Position numbers and translations under genes: made by a program. From the NCBI RefSeq assembly GCF_000621545.1, contig NZ_JHYA01000001.1, forward strand, positions 1 to 64,000: DNA of 64,000 nucleotides, read 5' to 3'. This document shows positions 9,043 to 17,379 of this stretch, in pieces. Source of the DNA: Anaerovibrio lipolyticus LB2005 (GTDB taxonomy: Bacteria > Bacillota > Negativicutes > Selenomonadales > Selenomonadaceae). Numbering within the stretch: the stretch's first letter is position 1; each line of letters begins with the position of its first letter. The notes below the pieces were generated by a model that saw only the letters and a program-made list of their open reading frames with translations, did not search any database and had not been told where the DNA came from.

Positions 9043-10556
9043 GCTCTCACCAGCCTTTCCCTTAATCTTAGTCCGCATTTCAGCTCAAATATGATTTCCT
9101 TTTTGGATAGCACAACTACCCTGTCTACTATTGCTGTAAAAATGTTATCTGAAAACTCTTTCTGTACACCTTTCTTATCACATATGCCGATAAGTTCCCT
9201 AAGTGCTGTTTTACGGTCCACTTTACTTCTAATGTTTTCACCCACGCGAATCTTATCCCTGGCTTTACTTATTTTTATCAGCTCTGGTAATATTACCGAA
9301 CTGCTGAGATTATGTTTTGCCTGCATCTCAAGAAGTAACGCCTCTTGGGAATTCAGTCTATCCAGTTCAGATTCATTGTTCTCGCAGTGCGGAATCTCAG
9401 TGTTACTCAAGTCACTAAGCATTGTTTTTAAAACCCTGTTCTTGATACATATCAGCTTATTTACCATGGTACAGAATGCGTCCTTCAAGGCTGCCTCTTT
9501 TATTGCCTTCATAGAGCACTTTGATTTATCCCTTATGTGCTCCGGGCAGGCCAGCAACGGATACTTAATGTCTCCAGTATGCTGGATTTTATGTCTGAGT
9601 ACACTATTACATTCTCCGCAACATACTTTGCCGGAAAAAGCATATCTTTTCTTATACTTGGTAGGGGCTTCTTTTGCCTCTTCCCGCAGTTCGGCGAGTT
9701 TCTGCAGTCTATCAAATACTTCCTGGGAAATAATTGCATCGTGATGCTTCTCACAGTAATATGCATCCACATTATTTTTGTTCTTGTGGCGTTTCCCGTC
9801 ACTGCCAATATAGGTGGACTGGAAGATTATATTTCCAGTATAAAAAATGTTGTTCTGTATCCTTTTTACTGTGGATGCGTCCCACTTTTTTCCTCTTGGG
9901 GATGGTATTGAAAGCTCATTTAACTTTTTTGCAATGGCATAACCTCCCAGTCCATCAAGTCCACATGTAAAGATTTTCTTCACTATTTCCGCCTTTTCAT
10001 TATCCAATTTAATGACACCTTCTTCATATATGTAGCCGTAAGGCGGTGAAACCATCTTGTAAGTTCCATCCTGGAATCGTTTCTGAATTCCCCACTTTAT
10101 ATTCTCTGATAACGACTTTGATTCATTTTCAGCCAATGCACTTACAACTGACATATAGAGCTCTGCATCCATATCCTTTGTATTGATATTATCCTGCTCA
10201 AATTTTACATATATGCCTTTTACAGCAAGTGTCCTGACTGTTTCAAGACAATCCAATGTATTTCTGGCAAATCTGCTGATTGACTTTGTGAGGATAAAAT
10301 CTATCTTTCCTGCTATGGCATCACTAACCAACTGCTTAAAACCATCACGTCTGTTTATGGAGCGTCCGCTGATACCATCATCAGAATACACTCCTACAAA
10401 GGACCATTCCGGGTGTGCCCTAATGTACTCCTCATAGTGCTTCTTTTGGTTATCCAGGCTGGCCAACTGATCAGCGTCTGAGGTAGAAACTCTACAGTAT
10501 GCAGCAACCTTCAGTTTATTCTCAGGTCTTTTATCAATAATTTTTATTGTAGGCAT
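9039..10556 (-). CDS. Large serine recombinase (first gene of the trio)
   Basis: A 505-residue serine recombinase starting at the ATG eight bases after GGGAGGTGG. The catalytic domain has AAYCRVSTSD with the nucleophile at about Ser24, DDGISGRS, and ISRFARNT. A Recombinase domain is followed by a zinc ribbon (CCGECNSVLR, then CPEH and KCSMK) and a coiled-coil C-terminal region. It is coupled by a four-base overlap to the Recombinase-only gene. Two divergent full-length recombinases in one operon suggest a heteromeric or sequentially acting system, as in Ccr-type elements. Confidence 0.95.
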   Translation of the reverse strand: MPTIKIIDKRPENKLKVAAYCRVSTSDADQLASLDNQKKHYEEYIRAHPEWSFVGVYSDDGISGRSINRRDGFKQLVSDAIAGKIDFILTKSISRFARNTLDCLETVRTLAVKGIYVKFEQDNINTKDMDAELYMSVVSALAENESKSLSENIKWGIQKRFQDGTYKMVSPPYGYIYEEGVIKLDNEKAEIVKKIFTCGLDGLGGYAIAKKLNELSIPSPRGKKWDASTVKRIQNNIFYTGNIIFQSTYIGSDGKRHKNKNNVDAYYCEKHHDAIISQEVFDRLQKLAELREEAKEAPTKYKKRYAFSGKVCCGECNSVLRHKIQHTGDIKYPLLACPEHIRDKSKCSMKAIKEAALKDAFCTMVNKLICIKNRVLKTMLSDLSNTEIPHCENNESELDRLNSQEALLLEMQAKHNLSSSVILPELIKISKARDKIRVGENIRSKVDRKTALRELIGICDKKGVQKEFSDNIFTAIVDRVVVLSKKEIIFELKCGLRLRERLVRA

Positions 10557-10587
10557 TGGAACCACCTCCCTTCATCAGCATGAGATA

Positions 10588-10821
10588 TTACCTCTGTAAA
10601 TCAGTTGTATCAAGTGATTTAGGCAACAAGTCCACTGAAATTATAGGAAAGGAGTCTTTATTTAACTCAGTTATTTCCTTATACTGTGGAACTGAAATTA
10701 GGCCTTTATCTAGCAGTCCTTTAGTGAGCTTTGAAGCCAAGAGCCAACCAACCTCTATATAAAATTCATCCTCGGTAAACGGTATAGCTTCAATATGAGT
10801 ACAAGCTGTGTTCTCATCCAT
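10588..10821 (-). CDS. Small recombinase-associated protein
   Basis: A 77-residue acidic protein preceded by AGGAGG 11 bases before its ATG. The middle (YIEVGWLLASKLTKGLLDKGLISVPQYKEI) resembles the helix-turn pattern of short SHOCT-like proteins often found beside serine recombinases. It sits 31 bases upstream of the recombinase trio, so it is probably the first gene of that operon. A role as an excision or regulatory factor is possible but not shown. Confidence 0.7.
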   Translation of the reverse strand: MDENTACTHIEAIPFTEDEFYIEVGWLLASKLTKGLLDKGLISVPQYKEITELNKDSFPIISVDLLPKSLDTTDLQR

Positions 10822-10882
10822 AATCAAAAACACCTCCTGATTATCACTGGAGGTTCATTCCATTTTTGAGCATAAAAAATTA

Positions 10883-10899
10883 CCGGGTTTAAAACCCGG
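10883..10899. repeat. Perfect inverted repeat upstream of the recombinase operon
   Basis: CCGGGTTTAAAACCCGG is an 8+1+8 base perfect dyad between the divergent small gene and the plus-strand gene at 10969. It could be an operator, a hairpin (with a T-run on the minus-strand side), or part of a recombination site. The sequence alone does not decide. Confidence 0.55.
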
Positions 10900-10903
10900 A
10901 TAT

Positions 10904-10932
10904 TTGCTTTATCCCACTATAAGGAGTATACT
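10904..10932 (+). promoter_or_regulatory. Sigma-A-type promoter for the 10969 gene
   Basis: TTGCTT and TATACT are separated by exactly 17 bases, 36 bases before the start codon of the next plus-strand gene. Confidence 0.6.
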
Positions 10933-10968
10933 TGCTATTGTTTACTCAATATTCACAAAGGATTTTTT

Positions 10969-11370
10969 ATGTATACCTATCTAAAACCAGTAGAGACCAA
11001 AAACGAGTTATTAACCCATACCAAAATTGTAGATATGGTACGCGATAAATACGACATATGCTCAAGGCAAAATAGTAAATCCAGCGCACCCAAAGGACTA
11101 ATTTCCGACCTGCTATACATATTCAACGATGAAGCTAATCGAGTATTTTACACATGCTATGATTCATTCAACAATAACATCAAGCGCATATTTACAGGGA
11201 TAGACAGCGTAGAAGCAGTATTTGACAAGATTGATACTCTCCTAAATGAAAATTCTGCCATATATGTGAGAACAAAAACTAAGGACCACCTTCTTACCCA
11301 TGCTGAAGTTCTAATCACCCCTGAAATGCGGAAAACTTCCCCAATAATCGACATATACGATTTAGTATAA
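10969..11370 (+). CDS. Hypothetical protein
   Basis: A 133-residue basic/polar protein without a recognised family. It is predicted to be alpha/beta, with no membrane segment and no Cys cluster. It has its own promoter (10904-10932) and is closed by a hairpin terminator immediately after the stop, so it is an independent unit. It lies between the recombinase operon and the start of the accessory island. Confidence 0.65.
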   Translation: MYTYLKPVETKNELLTHTKIVDMVRDKYDICSRQNSKSSAPKGLISDLLYIFNDEANRVFYTCYDSFNNNIKRIFTGIDSVEAVFDKIDTLLNENSAIYVRTKTKDHLLTHAEVLITPEMRKTSPIIDIYDLV

Positions 11371-11375
11371 AAAGA

Positions 11376-11405
11376 AGCCATCGAAGCATCATTGCAACGA
11401 TGGCT
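11376..11405. terminator. Bidirectional terminator
   Basis: AGCCATCG pairs with CGATGGCT around a 14-base loop, with A/T runs on both sides. It would end the plus-strand gene at 10969-11370 and also the proposed minus-strand RNA from 11.6 kb. Confidence 0.75.
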
Positions 11406-11609
11406 ATTTTAATACACGACAACTTTGTATCATTTGTTCTGAGCCCTTACTCTGCTTGGCCTCAGAGTCCCATTTACATTACCTAATTGTAGCACCAAAA
11501 GCGGCAAGGCCAGCTGCCGCCCATCACTCCTGGTAGTGATGCCGATTAAGCAGAGAGGTAGTTCCCAGGCGCCAAGACTGCTTAATAGCCTGTTCCGGTT
11601 CAGGTGATA
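11376..11609 (-). ncRNA. Candidate structured non-coding RNA
   Basis: A GC-rich island of about 200 bases in AT-rich surroundings with no convincing start-to-stop gene. On the minus strand it is preceded by a good promoter and followed by a terminator, giving a transcript of about 235 nucleotides. Several stems can be drawn: ATTAAGCAG (11545-11553) with CTGCTTAAT (11578-11586), CATCACT (11522-11528) with AGTGATG (11535-11541), and GCGGCA (11501-11506) with TGCCGC (11515-11520). It does not match tmRNA, RNase P or 6S RNA as I know them. A regulatory or type I antitoxin-like RNA is possible. Confidence 0.45.
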
Positions 11610-11614
11610 TGTAT

Positions 11615-11643
11615 ATTGTAGCAGATATTTAGTTTTAAGTTAA
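11615..11643 (-). promoter_or_regulatory. Promoter of the candidate RNA
   Basis: On the minus strand TTAACT (11638-11643) and TACAAT (11615-11620) are 17 bases apart and point into the structured GC-rich segment. Confidence 0.5.
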
Positions 11644-11705
11644 TAAAGGTTTTTAGGATTTAATGTAGAATTGTATAAAGCAATATAGAAAGGCGAGGTG
11701 ATCGT

Positions 11706-12461
11706 ATGGCTTTTGATCCTGGTTTAAACATAGGAGATGTATTGAATAATGCTGATATTGTCGAGAAGTTTAAGTGTAGCAATCAGAGCGGTATGCGTCG
11801 GTCAAAAACGACTAATACTTTGGTGCTAGTATCTGATTATACGAAGGGCATTTATCACGATAAGTGGATCGGTGGAGTGCTGCACTATACAGGAATGGGG
11901 AAAAACGGAGATCAGGATATTAATTATGGTCAAAATGCCACACTTGCTAGATGTGATCATAATGGTGTTGATGTACACCTTTTTGAGGTTATCGATGAAG
12001 GTGAATACATTTATTGTGGAAGAGTAAAACTTGTAGATAAGCCATATAATGAGATCCAGACAGGGGAAGATGGTAATCCAAGAAAAGTATGGATGTTTCC
12101 TATTAGACCAGTTCCCGATAACGACGTAAAGAAACCTCCAATGTTCGTATTTGAGGATATGGAGGATTTCAAGAATAGAGGCAAAGACGTAGAGACTCGA
12201 TATAGTAAGTATCTTGCTGATAAGAAGAAGAACGGAGGTAAGATTGCTTTTGTTCAGCCTGTTCCTCTAAAACCACAACCTAAACCGCCGGTGATCATAC
12301 CAGCAGATATTGTTGGGAAGAAGGTCAGTCATAAATCTTTTGGAACAGGAGTTATTACAGGTACGGAAGTAGGAACTATTGTTGTCAATTTTGATAAGGT
12401 TGGCGAGAAGAAAATGGGATATGAAATTTGTGTGAAGAATAAGCTCCTGCAATTTCTATAG
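11706..12461 (+). CDS. SRA-like modified-DNA reader fused to a Tudor-like domain
   Basis: A 251-residue protein. Residues 5-140 (GLNIGDVLNNADIVEKF onward, with YHDKWIGGVLHYTGMG and NATLARC) resemble the SRA-like domain of ScoMcrA-type modification-dependent endonucleases. That domain reads modified bases or phosphorothioates. A Pro-rich linker (about residues 180-200) leads to VGKKVSHKSFGTGVITGTEVG, which resembles the C-terminal Tudor-like domain of UvrD/PcrA helicases. No HNH or other nuclease motif follows, so cleavage would need a partner. A GGCGAGGTG site lies before the ATG. Family assignments are from motif memory. Confidence 0.7.
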   Translation: MAFDPGLNIGDVLNNADIVEKFKCSNQSGMRRSKTTNTLVLVSDYTKGIYHDKWIGGVLHYTGMGKNGDQDINYGQNATLARCDHNGVDVHLFEVIDEGEYIYCGRVKLVDKPYNEIQTGEDGNPRKVWMFPIRPVPDNDVKKPPMFVFEDMEDFKNRGKDVETRYSKYLADKKKNGGKIAFVQPVPLKPQPKPPVIIPADIVGKKVSHKSFGTGVITGTEVGTIVVNFDKVGEKKMGYEICVKNKLLQFL

Positions 12462-12802
12462 AAAAACTGGTGTAGGAGCACGTGAACACTAATTATTTTC
12501 ATAGATATCATAGGGAGAGAGTTGCTTTATGGCTAGTTGAGAACAACTGCTGGGCATAGTAACAGACTTCCGATAAAATGCCCTTATCATAAAAAAATCC
12601 CCCGGAAACAGCATCGTTGCTTTCGGGGGATTTGGCATTTTTATATGGTAATTAAGTTGATTTATCAGTGATGTGAATATGGGGTACCGGAAATCAGAGA
12701 TTATTCTGTGGGACGTAAAATCCAATCTCTCCTATACCATACATCATTATTACTAGTATTTCCCCTTCTTTTGGCACATCTTAGGAATCGGGCAAGGAAA
12801 AA
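12462..12802. other. Intergenic stretch with one terminator and no convincing gene
   Basis: About 340 bases separate the SRA-like gene from the converging 163-residue gene. Apart from the strong hairpin at 12595-12633, I see only short frames without ribosome binding sites. Confidence 0.6.
12595..12633. terminator. Strong bidirectional terminator
   Basis: AAATCCCCCG pairs with CGGGGGATTT, and an AAA/TTT pair extends the stem inside. It is flanked by an A7 run on the left. It separates the converging SRA-like gene and AAA-ATPase operon. Confidence 0.85.
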
Positions 12803-13294
12803 TCAAGAAGGAATTACTGCAACTGTCCCATCTTCACTGACTGCGCGACAACAATCCGAATATACTTCAATAAATGCATATCCCCCATGAAGAGCTATTC
12901 CTCTGGCCTTCTCCAATCCATCGGGAAGTGGCTGTCCCGCTTTATAGTGCTCAATAATTCCGCCTATTATGTCCAAAGTATGTACTTCATAAGGCTTTCC
13001 TAAATAGCATTTGGAAACATACCCAAGCAAAATCCCCGACATTTCCAGTTCCGGGAATTCCAGACTGATTTTATTGATAATCTCATCAACTTTACTCTGG
13101 TTCATTACATGCCCACCCGCATCAAGCTCATGGATGGCCTCAATATATTGCTTGCTACGTTTTTTGCGGAGCAAGCGATCCAAGCGAATCTTTTCCGCCT
13201 CACTTTGAATACGTTGTGTATTAGGTTGCAGCATTTGATTCAAATTAGTCTCTGACTTGTTCTTTTCTTGGACACGCAACATAGGCCTCGGCAT
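12803..13294 (-). CDS. Hypothetical protein, last gene of the AAA-ATPase operon
   Basis: A 163-residue protein with GGAGGG seven bases before its ATG. The first 60 residues are highly charged and probably helical (SEAEKIRLDRLLRKKRSKQ). The rest is a compact alpha/beta-looking region with conserved-looking LEKARGIALHGGYAFIEVYSDC. It is not recognised. It follows the Ycf46-like ATPase by 52 bases, so it is likely a component or substrate of that complex. Confidence 0.75.
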   Translation of the reverse strand: MPRPMLRVQEKNKSETNLNQMLQPNTQRIQSEAEKIRLDRLLRKKRSKQYIEAIHELDAGGHVMNQSKVDEIINKISLEFPELEMSGILLGYVSKCYLGKPYEVHTLDIIGGIIEHYKAGQPLPDGLEKARGIALHGGYAFIEVYSDCCRAVSEDGTVAVIPS

Positions 13295-13346
13295 ATCAAT
13301 CCCTCCGATGTTTTTTTATTCGGCCGTTTACAAAAGTCTTTTTCAA

Positions 13347-14921
13347 TCATAAAAGCACCTTGCGAGTCTTTGGTCCACTTTGCTGGGCAATTTTCTCCCC
13401 GCCAATAGGTTTGCCGGAAGCTGGCACAGCACGCTCTTTTCCCCACTCGCGAATTGCCTCAATTTTTTCTGGGCTGGTCTGGGACAATGGAATTACATTA
13501 TTAAATGCTGTAATTATATTCTCCGAGGTCAGTGTAAAATTCTCATTTGCAATTGTCCTATATGCCAAATCGCGTACAGTGGACTCTAAATCAGCACCAG
13601 TGAAGCCATCACTGATTTGAACAATTTTATCTGCAAACTCCCCGCTAAAGTCCATGTCCAAGTATTTTTTCATATAGAGAGCCAATATTTCCCTGCGCTC
13701 ATCAACTGTAGGAAGATCAACAAAGAACAGCTCGTCAAAACGACCACGCCGCAAAAGCTCCGATGGAAGCATAGAAACGTCATTCGCCGTTGCAACCACA
13801 AACACTTGCTTTTTACATTCCTGAAGCCAGAACAGGAACTGCCCTACCATTCTTGTGGATACGCCGCCGTCTCCGGCACCGCCAGTGGCCCCAGACAGAC
13901 CTTTTTCAATTTCATCAATCCACAAAATACAAGGAGATACATTCTCCGCAGTAGTCAGAGCATCCTTAAGCTGCTGTTCTGACTGGCCCACATAGCTTCC
14001 CTGTACTGTAGCAAAATCCAATCGATAAAGAGGAAGTCTCCAATTAGCAGATATGGATTTTGCAGATAACGATTTTCCGCACCCTGGAACCCCCACCAGC
14101 AATATGCCTCTTGGTGGTAACAGACCCTTGGCACGCAACATATCTCTTTTTTCAGGCTTCATCAATTCCTTCTTCTCATCCAACCAGCTCTGGAGCCCTT
14201 GCAATCCGCCCACATCTTTCAAACTGTCATCCACATCGATTTTTTCCAGCCCGGATATATCGGAAAATAAGCGATTTTTTGCATACCTAATTTCATCCAT
14301 ATCAGATTTTAAAATACGTTTGTTTGCAATCAGTGCCGCAATTACGTTTTCTGCCTCGATTTTGCTTACTCCTGCCAACGCAGAGGCTGCTTCCCGAATA
14401 TCATTATTGTCCCATTCTATTTGGATTTCACTGCGATAATCGTCAATATACTCCTTAATAATGGAATACATTTCATCCTCTGTAGGCAAACCGATTTTTA
14501 CAATCATCCCTTGCCGCTGCAAATGATTCCATACAGCATTGTGGGTCATAACAATCACGACCCCACCTGTTTCATTAGCCAGATTTACCAATGCCAGTAA
14601 TTGCTTTGATTCGCTGTTTTCAGTACTTATATCCGGAACCTCAGTCAACACAATGGTCAAATATTGTCTGCGCTGCATCTGCTCCGTTATATAATCTATG
14701 GCACCATAGAAGGATTTGTCTTCATTGACGACCTTGTCAGTAGTGATATCATAAATTCCCCTAGAGGATGTGTGTACTAAAAATGACAGCTGCAGTTCCT
14801 CGGCCGTATTCTTGAGGATATCCAGTGTTCGCCCATGTTCTATGGTATGAATTGCAATAAAAGGTATTCTGGCGATAGAATATCTTTTTAACAGTTCCTT
14901 GCTTTTATTGATATCACTCAC
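13347..14921 (-). CDS. Ycf46-like AAA+ ATPase
   Basis: A 524-residue protein with the layout of cyanobacterial/plastid Ycf46 ATPases. An N-terminal P-loop-less ATPase-like module (residues 1-200) is followed by an active AAA domain: Walker A GVPGCGKS (277-284), Walker B CILWIDE (331-337), sensor 1 VVATAND, and a second region of homology ending in [17 protein letters not shown]. The pore-like segment is [11 protein letters not shown]. The last 40 residues are a basic, Lys/Arg-rich tail. It is embedded between a small helical protein and a 163-residue protein in one operon. It presumably remodels or senses a complex formed by its neighbours; the substrate is unknown. Confidence 0.9.
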   Translation of the reverse strand: MSDINKSKELLKRYSIARIPFIAIHTIEHGRTLDILKNTAEELQLSFLVHTSSRGIYDITTDKVVNEDKSFYGAIDYITEQMQRRQYLTIVLTEVPDISTENSESKQLLALVNLANETGGVVIVMTHNAVWNHLQRQGMIVKIGLPTEDEMYSIIKEYIDDYRSEIQIEWDNNDIREAASALAGVSKIEAENVIAALIANKRILKSDMDEIRYAKNRLFSDISGLEKIDVDDSLKDVGGLQGLQSWLDEKKELMKPEKRDMLRAKGLLPPRGILLVGVPGCGKSLSAKSISANWRLPLYRLDFATVQGSYVGQSEQQLKDALTTAENVSPCILWIDEIEKGLSGATGGAGDGGVSTRMVGQFLFWLQECKKQVFVVATANDVSMLPSELLRRGRFDELFFVDLPTVDERREILALYMKKYLDMDFSGEFADKIVQISDGFTGADLESTVRDLAYRTIANENFTLTSENIITAFNNVIPLSQTSPEKIEAIREWGKERAVPASGKPIGGEKIAQQSGPKTRKVLL

Positions 14922-14925
14922 AAAA

Positions 14926-15384
14926 CTACACCCCTTTCAAGGAATTTACCTTATTGTTACGCACTATGCTCAGCAACTTTCCGCTACGATCCCGTTTGGC
15001 GGAATCCTCCAATGAATGTTGCATCTTATCCGCCTGTTCTTGAACCAGCTCCTGCAGTTTTTCTCGATGCTCTGCTGGCAATACTGGCAAATCGAGAGCC
15101 GCAGAAAGAAAACGCATTTCCTTTCTTACAGCCAAAATGGCGCGTACAATGGATGACTCACTCCCCATTGTTCTCCCCATGTCCTTTTGAAATTTGTCAG
15201 TAGCCTCATTCATCCGATGATTCACCGCATCAATCAATCTCTTGGAAAATCGTTCTGCAACACCCGATTGCCATTCCAATTCTCCATGTTGCATTGCCTC
15301 CAGTACATCTGTATCGTTTTCCCCGCCCTTAAAGAGCTCAATCACTGTTACCCATTCAGAATATTGGCGTGGCGCTGGTATCAT
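14926..15384 (-). CDS. Helical hypothetical protein of the AAA operon
   Basis: A 152-residue, mostly helical protein. The ATG at 15384 is chosen over 15432 because AGGAGG lies 11 bases upstream and because it does not overlap the preceding gene. It is rich in Glu, Arg and Gln, with segments such as LQELVQEQADKMQHSLEDSAKRDR that could form coiled coils. It lies four bases upstream of the Ycf46-like ATPase, so a stable partner or adaptor role is likely. The family is unknown. Confidence 0.75.
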   Translation of the reverse strand: MIPAPRQYSEWVTVIELFKGGENDTDVLEAMQHGELEWQSGVAERFSKRLIDAVNHRMNEATDKFQKDMGRTMGSESSIVRAILAVRKEMRFLSAALDLPVLPAEHREKLQELVQEQADKMQHSLEDSAKRDRSGKLLSIVRNNKVNSLKGV

Positions 15385-15386
15385 GT

Positions 15387-15599
15387 CTATCGCTTCCTCC
15401 TTACCGGCATTTGCGGCGGAACCAAATCCCATGAAGGCAAGCCCTGGGCAAATGCGCCCTTTGCCTCTTCGTTGATTTCTGAACTGTCTGCCTCGTCAGA
15501 TGCAAATGCCTGTGGATCAACAGTGGCATACCCTGGCTTCTTTTTTTCAGAGGTGTCGGCTACCCCGTTGATGAAATCAGCCCTCATCTTGGCATCCAT
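15387..15599 (-). CDS. Small hypothetical protein of the AAA operon
   Basis: A 70-residue acidic then basic-tailed protein starting six bases after AGGAGAGG. It has no hydrophobic segment and is probably disordered, with a Pro-rich C-terminus (VPPQMPVRRKR). It sits between the coiled-coil membrane protein and the 152-residue gene, with gaps of 15 and 2 bases. A linker or adaptor within the complex is plausible. It is short but well placed, with a good ribosome binding site. Confidence 0.65.
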   Translation of the reverse strand: MDAKMRADFINGVADTSEKKKPGYATVDPQAFASDEADSSEINEEAKGAFAQGLPSWDLVPPQMPVRRKR

Positions 15600-15614
15600 A
15601 ATTTCCTCTCCTCC

Positions 15615-17333
15615 TTATACCCGAATAGTGCGCTTTGCCCCAGCAAGTCTCTTAACATATTGCTCCGGCTTAATCTGTTCCAGAAAATCCAATACCTTTT
15701 GGCTCTCCGAATCCCTATTGGAAAAATCCGCACGGAAGTCGACGACCTCCGCCAAAACAGCTCTAATCATTTGGCTGCCAGTTTTCACTTTTTTGGCAAA
15801 TTGTTCCTCAATGTCCGCACGCACTTTTTCCAGTTCTTTCTTGCGTGAAAAATGCTTTAAGATACATCCGAATCCAGCCAATACTACCACAACTCCCAAT
15901 TTCCCGGTTTGGGCCATTATCAGGCCGACAACAATGAGCGCACCACCGCCGTAAAGACAAAATTTGTCAAATAGTGTGAGCACATGAGGCGCAAGTGCCT
16001 GTTCTTTTTCGGCATCTACTTCCCCTTGGTATTTCGCTAATAATTCAGCCTCATTAGTCCCGTCGACGGTTGTCCCTTGGAAGTTATCAATTGTAAAAGG
16101 AATCTCATGAGGTATTTTCATCCGGTTTTTCGCAACAATATCTGTATAGGCATTGTAAATCCAATCCCTCGACAAAGCTATGGCAAGTTTTTGGGTTGAT
16201 GGGCTGGCATGTGAACTTGCGGCATTCATAGCAGCATCAGTCAAAAGCTGGGTAAAATCCTTGCGGGATTCAAACGCTGATTTTTCCAAAGTCATATTTC
16301 TATTTGCACGGTCCTCATCACCATTGAATTTTACAATCAACATATCCAGCTGTTCCTGCCTGCGGAGCGGTAATTCTTCTTCATCATAATCTGTCACAAG
16401 ACTTTTCAATATACTATCCAGTTGTTGCTCAAGTTTCATGCTTGTAGAGGGCTGGGCAAAAATCTGAGAAAAATATTTCAGAATTTTTTCGTGCAAACTA
16501 GCTCCTTCCAAAATATCTGCCATGACAGGCCACAATGCCGTATAGCGTCTAACATATTGGTAGGAAGACGTGTCGATTGGCGTACGTTTTGCAATGATTG
16601 CATTGGACCACTGTCTTGTCTGCTGTTCAACAAAACCTGTTCTTTCAGATAAATATGCCAACCATTCGTTCATTTGTCTGGCAACAAGTCCCTCCGTGTC
16701 CGCCCCGAACAAGCCGTTGGCATAAGCATCAAGTATTATAACAGCTGTGCGCTCAAGAGCTGCTGCATCCTGATTTGCCAAATAACGTTGCAACCATTGA
16801 ATACTTGCTCTTTTACGTGCAGCCCTACGGCATACCAACAGGAAAAATAAGGACGTCTTTGTGTCGCTTCTCCTGATTCCTTCCTTCAGTGCTCTTTCCG
16901 CCAGTTCCGGCTGATCGCTGATCCAGGCCGCCAAAGCAACAAGACAAGGAGCAAGCCAATATCCTGGTGTAGAAAGCATCAATTCCTCAGTAGCGGTGCT
17001 TATTGTTTCCTTTCTTACAATTCCCAAATCGTCCGCCTGTAAAATACCAGTGGCCGTACGACGAACAAGCTCGTAATGCCCAAATTGACGTTCCAGTGTC
17101 TGCCGAACTTCTATAAGGTCAGTCTTTGCCCGTTGCAGATTATTAGCCAAATGCTGATACTGAATAAACTGTTGCAGGTCGTTTTTTAAAGTATCAAGGG
17201 TATCATCTACATCGCGCATGCGTTCATCCAAGCGACCAATGTCATCATTAATACGTTCCAAATCCCTGCTGATGTCCAGCAAATTATCTTCAATTGTGCT
17301 AAGATCAGCTTCCTGAATTATCCGTTCACTCAC
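15615..17333 (-). CDS. Coiled-coil membrane protein of the AAA operon
   Basis: A 572-residue protein. The GTG at 17333 is preferred because GGGGGG is six bases upstream; an ATG at 17339 overlaps that site. Residues 1-90 form a strong coiled coil (DLERINDDIGRLDERMRDVDDTLDTLKNDL). A long helical repeat-like middle follows. Two closely spaced hydrophobic segments lie at about 455-490 (YGGGALIVVGLIMAQTGKLG and VVVVLAGFGCIL), likely a membrane hairpin. A charged coiled-coil tail ends the protein. It starts 46 bases after the DUF2779 gene. It could anchor the ATPase complex to the membrane. No known family. Confidence 0.8.
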   Translation of the reverse strand: MSERIIQEADLSTIEDNLLDISRDLERINDDIGRLDERMRDVDDTLDTLKNDLQQFIQYQHLANNLQRAKTDLIEVRQTLERQFGHYELVRRTATGILQADDLGIVRKETISTATEELMLSTPGYWLAPCLVALAAWISDQPELAERALKEGIRRSDTKTSLFFLLVCRRAARKRASIQWLQRYLANQDAAALERTAVIILDAYANGLFGADTEGLVARQMNEWLAYLSERTGFVEQQTRQWSNAIIAKRTPIDTSSYQYVRRYTALWPVMADILEGASLHEKILKYFSQIFAQPSTSMKLEQQLDSILKSLVTDYDEEELPLRRQEQLDMLIVKFNGDEDRANRNMTLEKSAFESRKDFTQLLTDAAMNAASSHASPSTQKLAIALSRDWIYNAYTDIVAKNRMKIPHEIPFTIDNFQGTTVDGTNEAELLAKYQGEVDAEKEQALAPHVLTLFDKFCLYGGGALIVVGLIMAQTGKLGVVVVLAGFGCILKHFSRKKELEKVRADIEEQFAKKVKTGSQMIRAVLAEVVDFRADFSNRDSESQKVLDFLEQIKPEQYVKRLAGAKRTIRV

Positions 17334-17379
17334 GACCATCCCCCCTTGTATATCAAAAACGATTATTCATACTGCTTTA

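Noticed and set aside
12489-12725. 78-codon minus-strand frame
   Set aside because: It runs through a strong bidirectional terminator and has no ribosome binding site.
13240-13350. 36-codon minus-strand frame starting with ATGA overlap to the Ycf46-like stop, with four Cys
   Set aside because: The start and AAGGTG site look good, but it overlaps the beginning of the better-supported 163-residue gene by over 50 bases in another frame. Not enough evidence.
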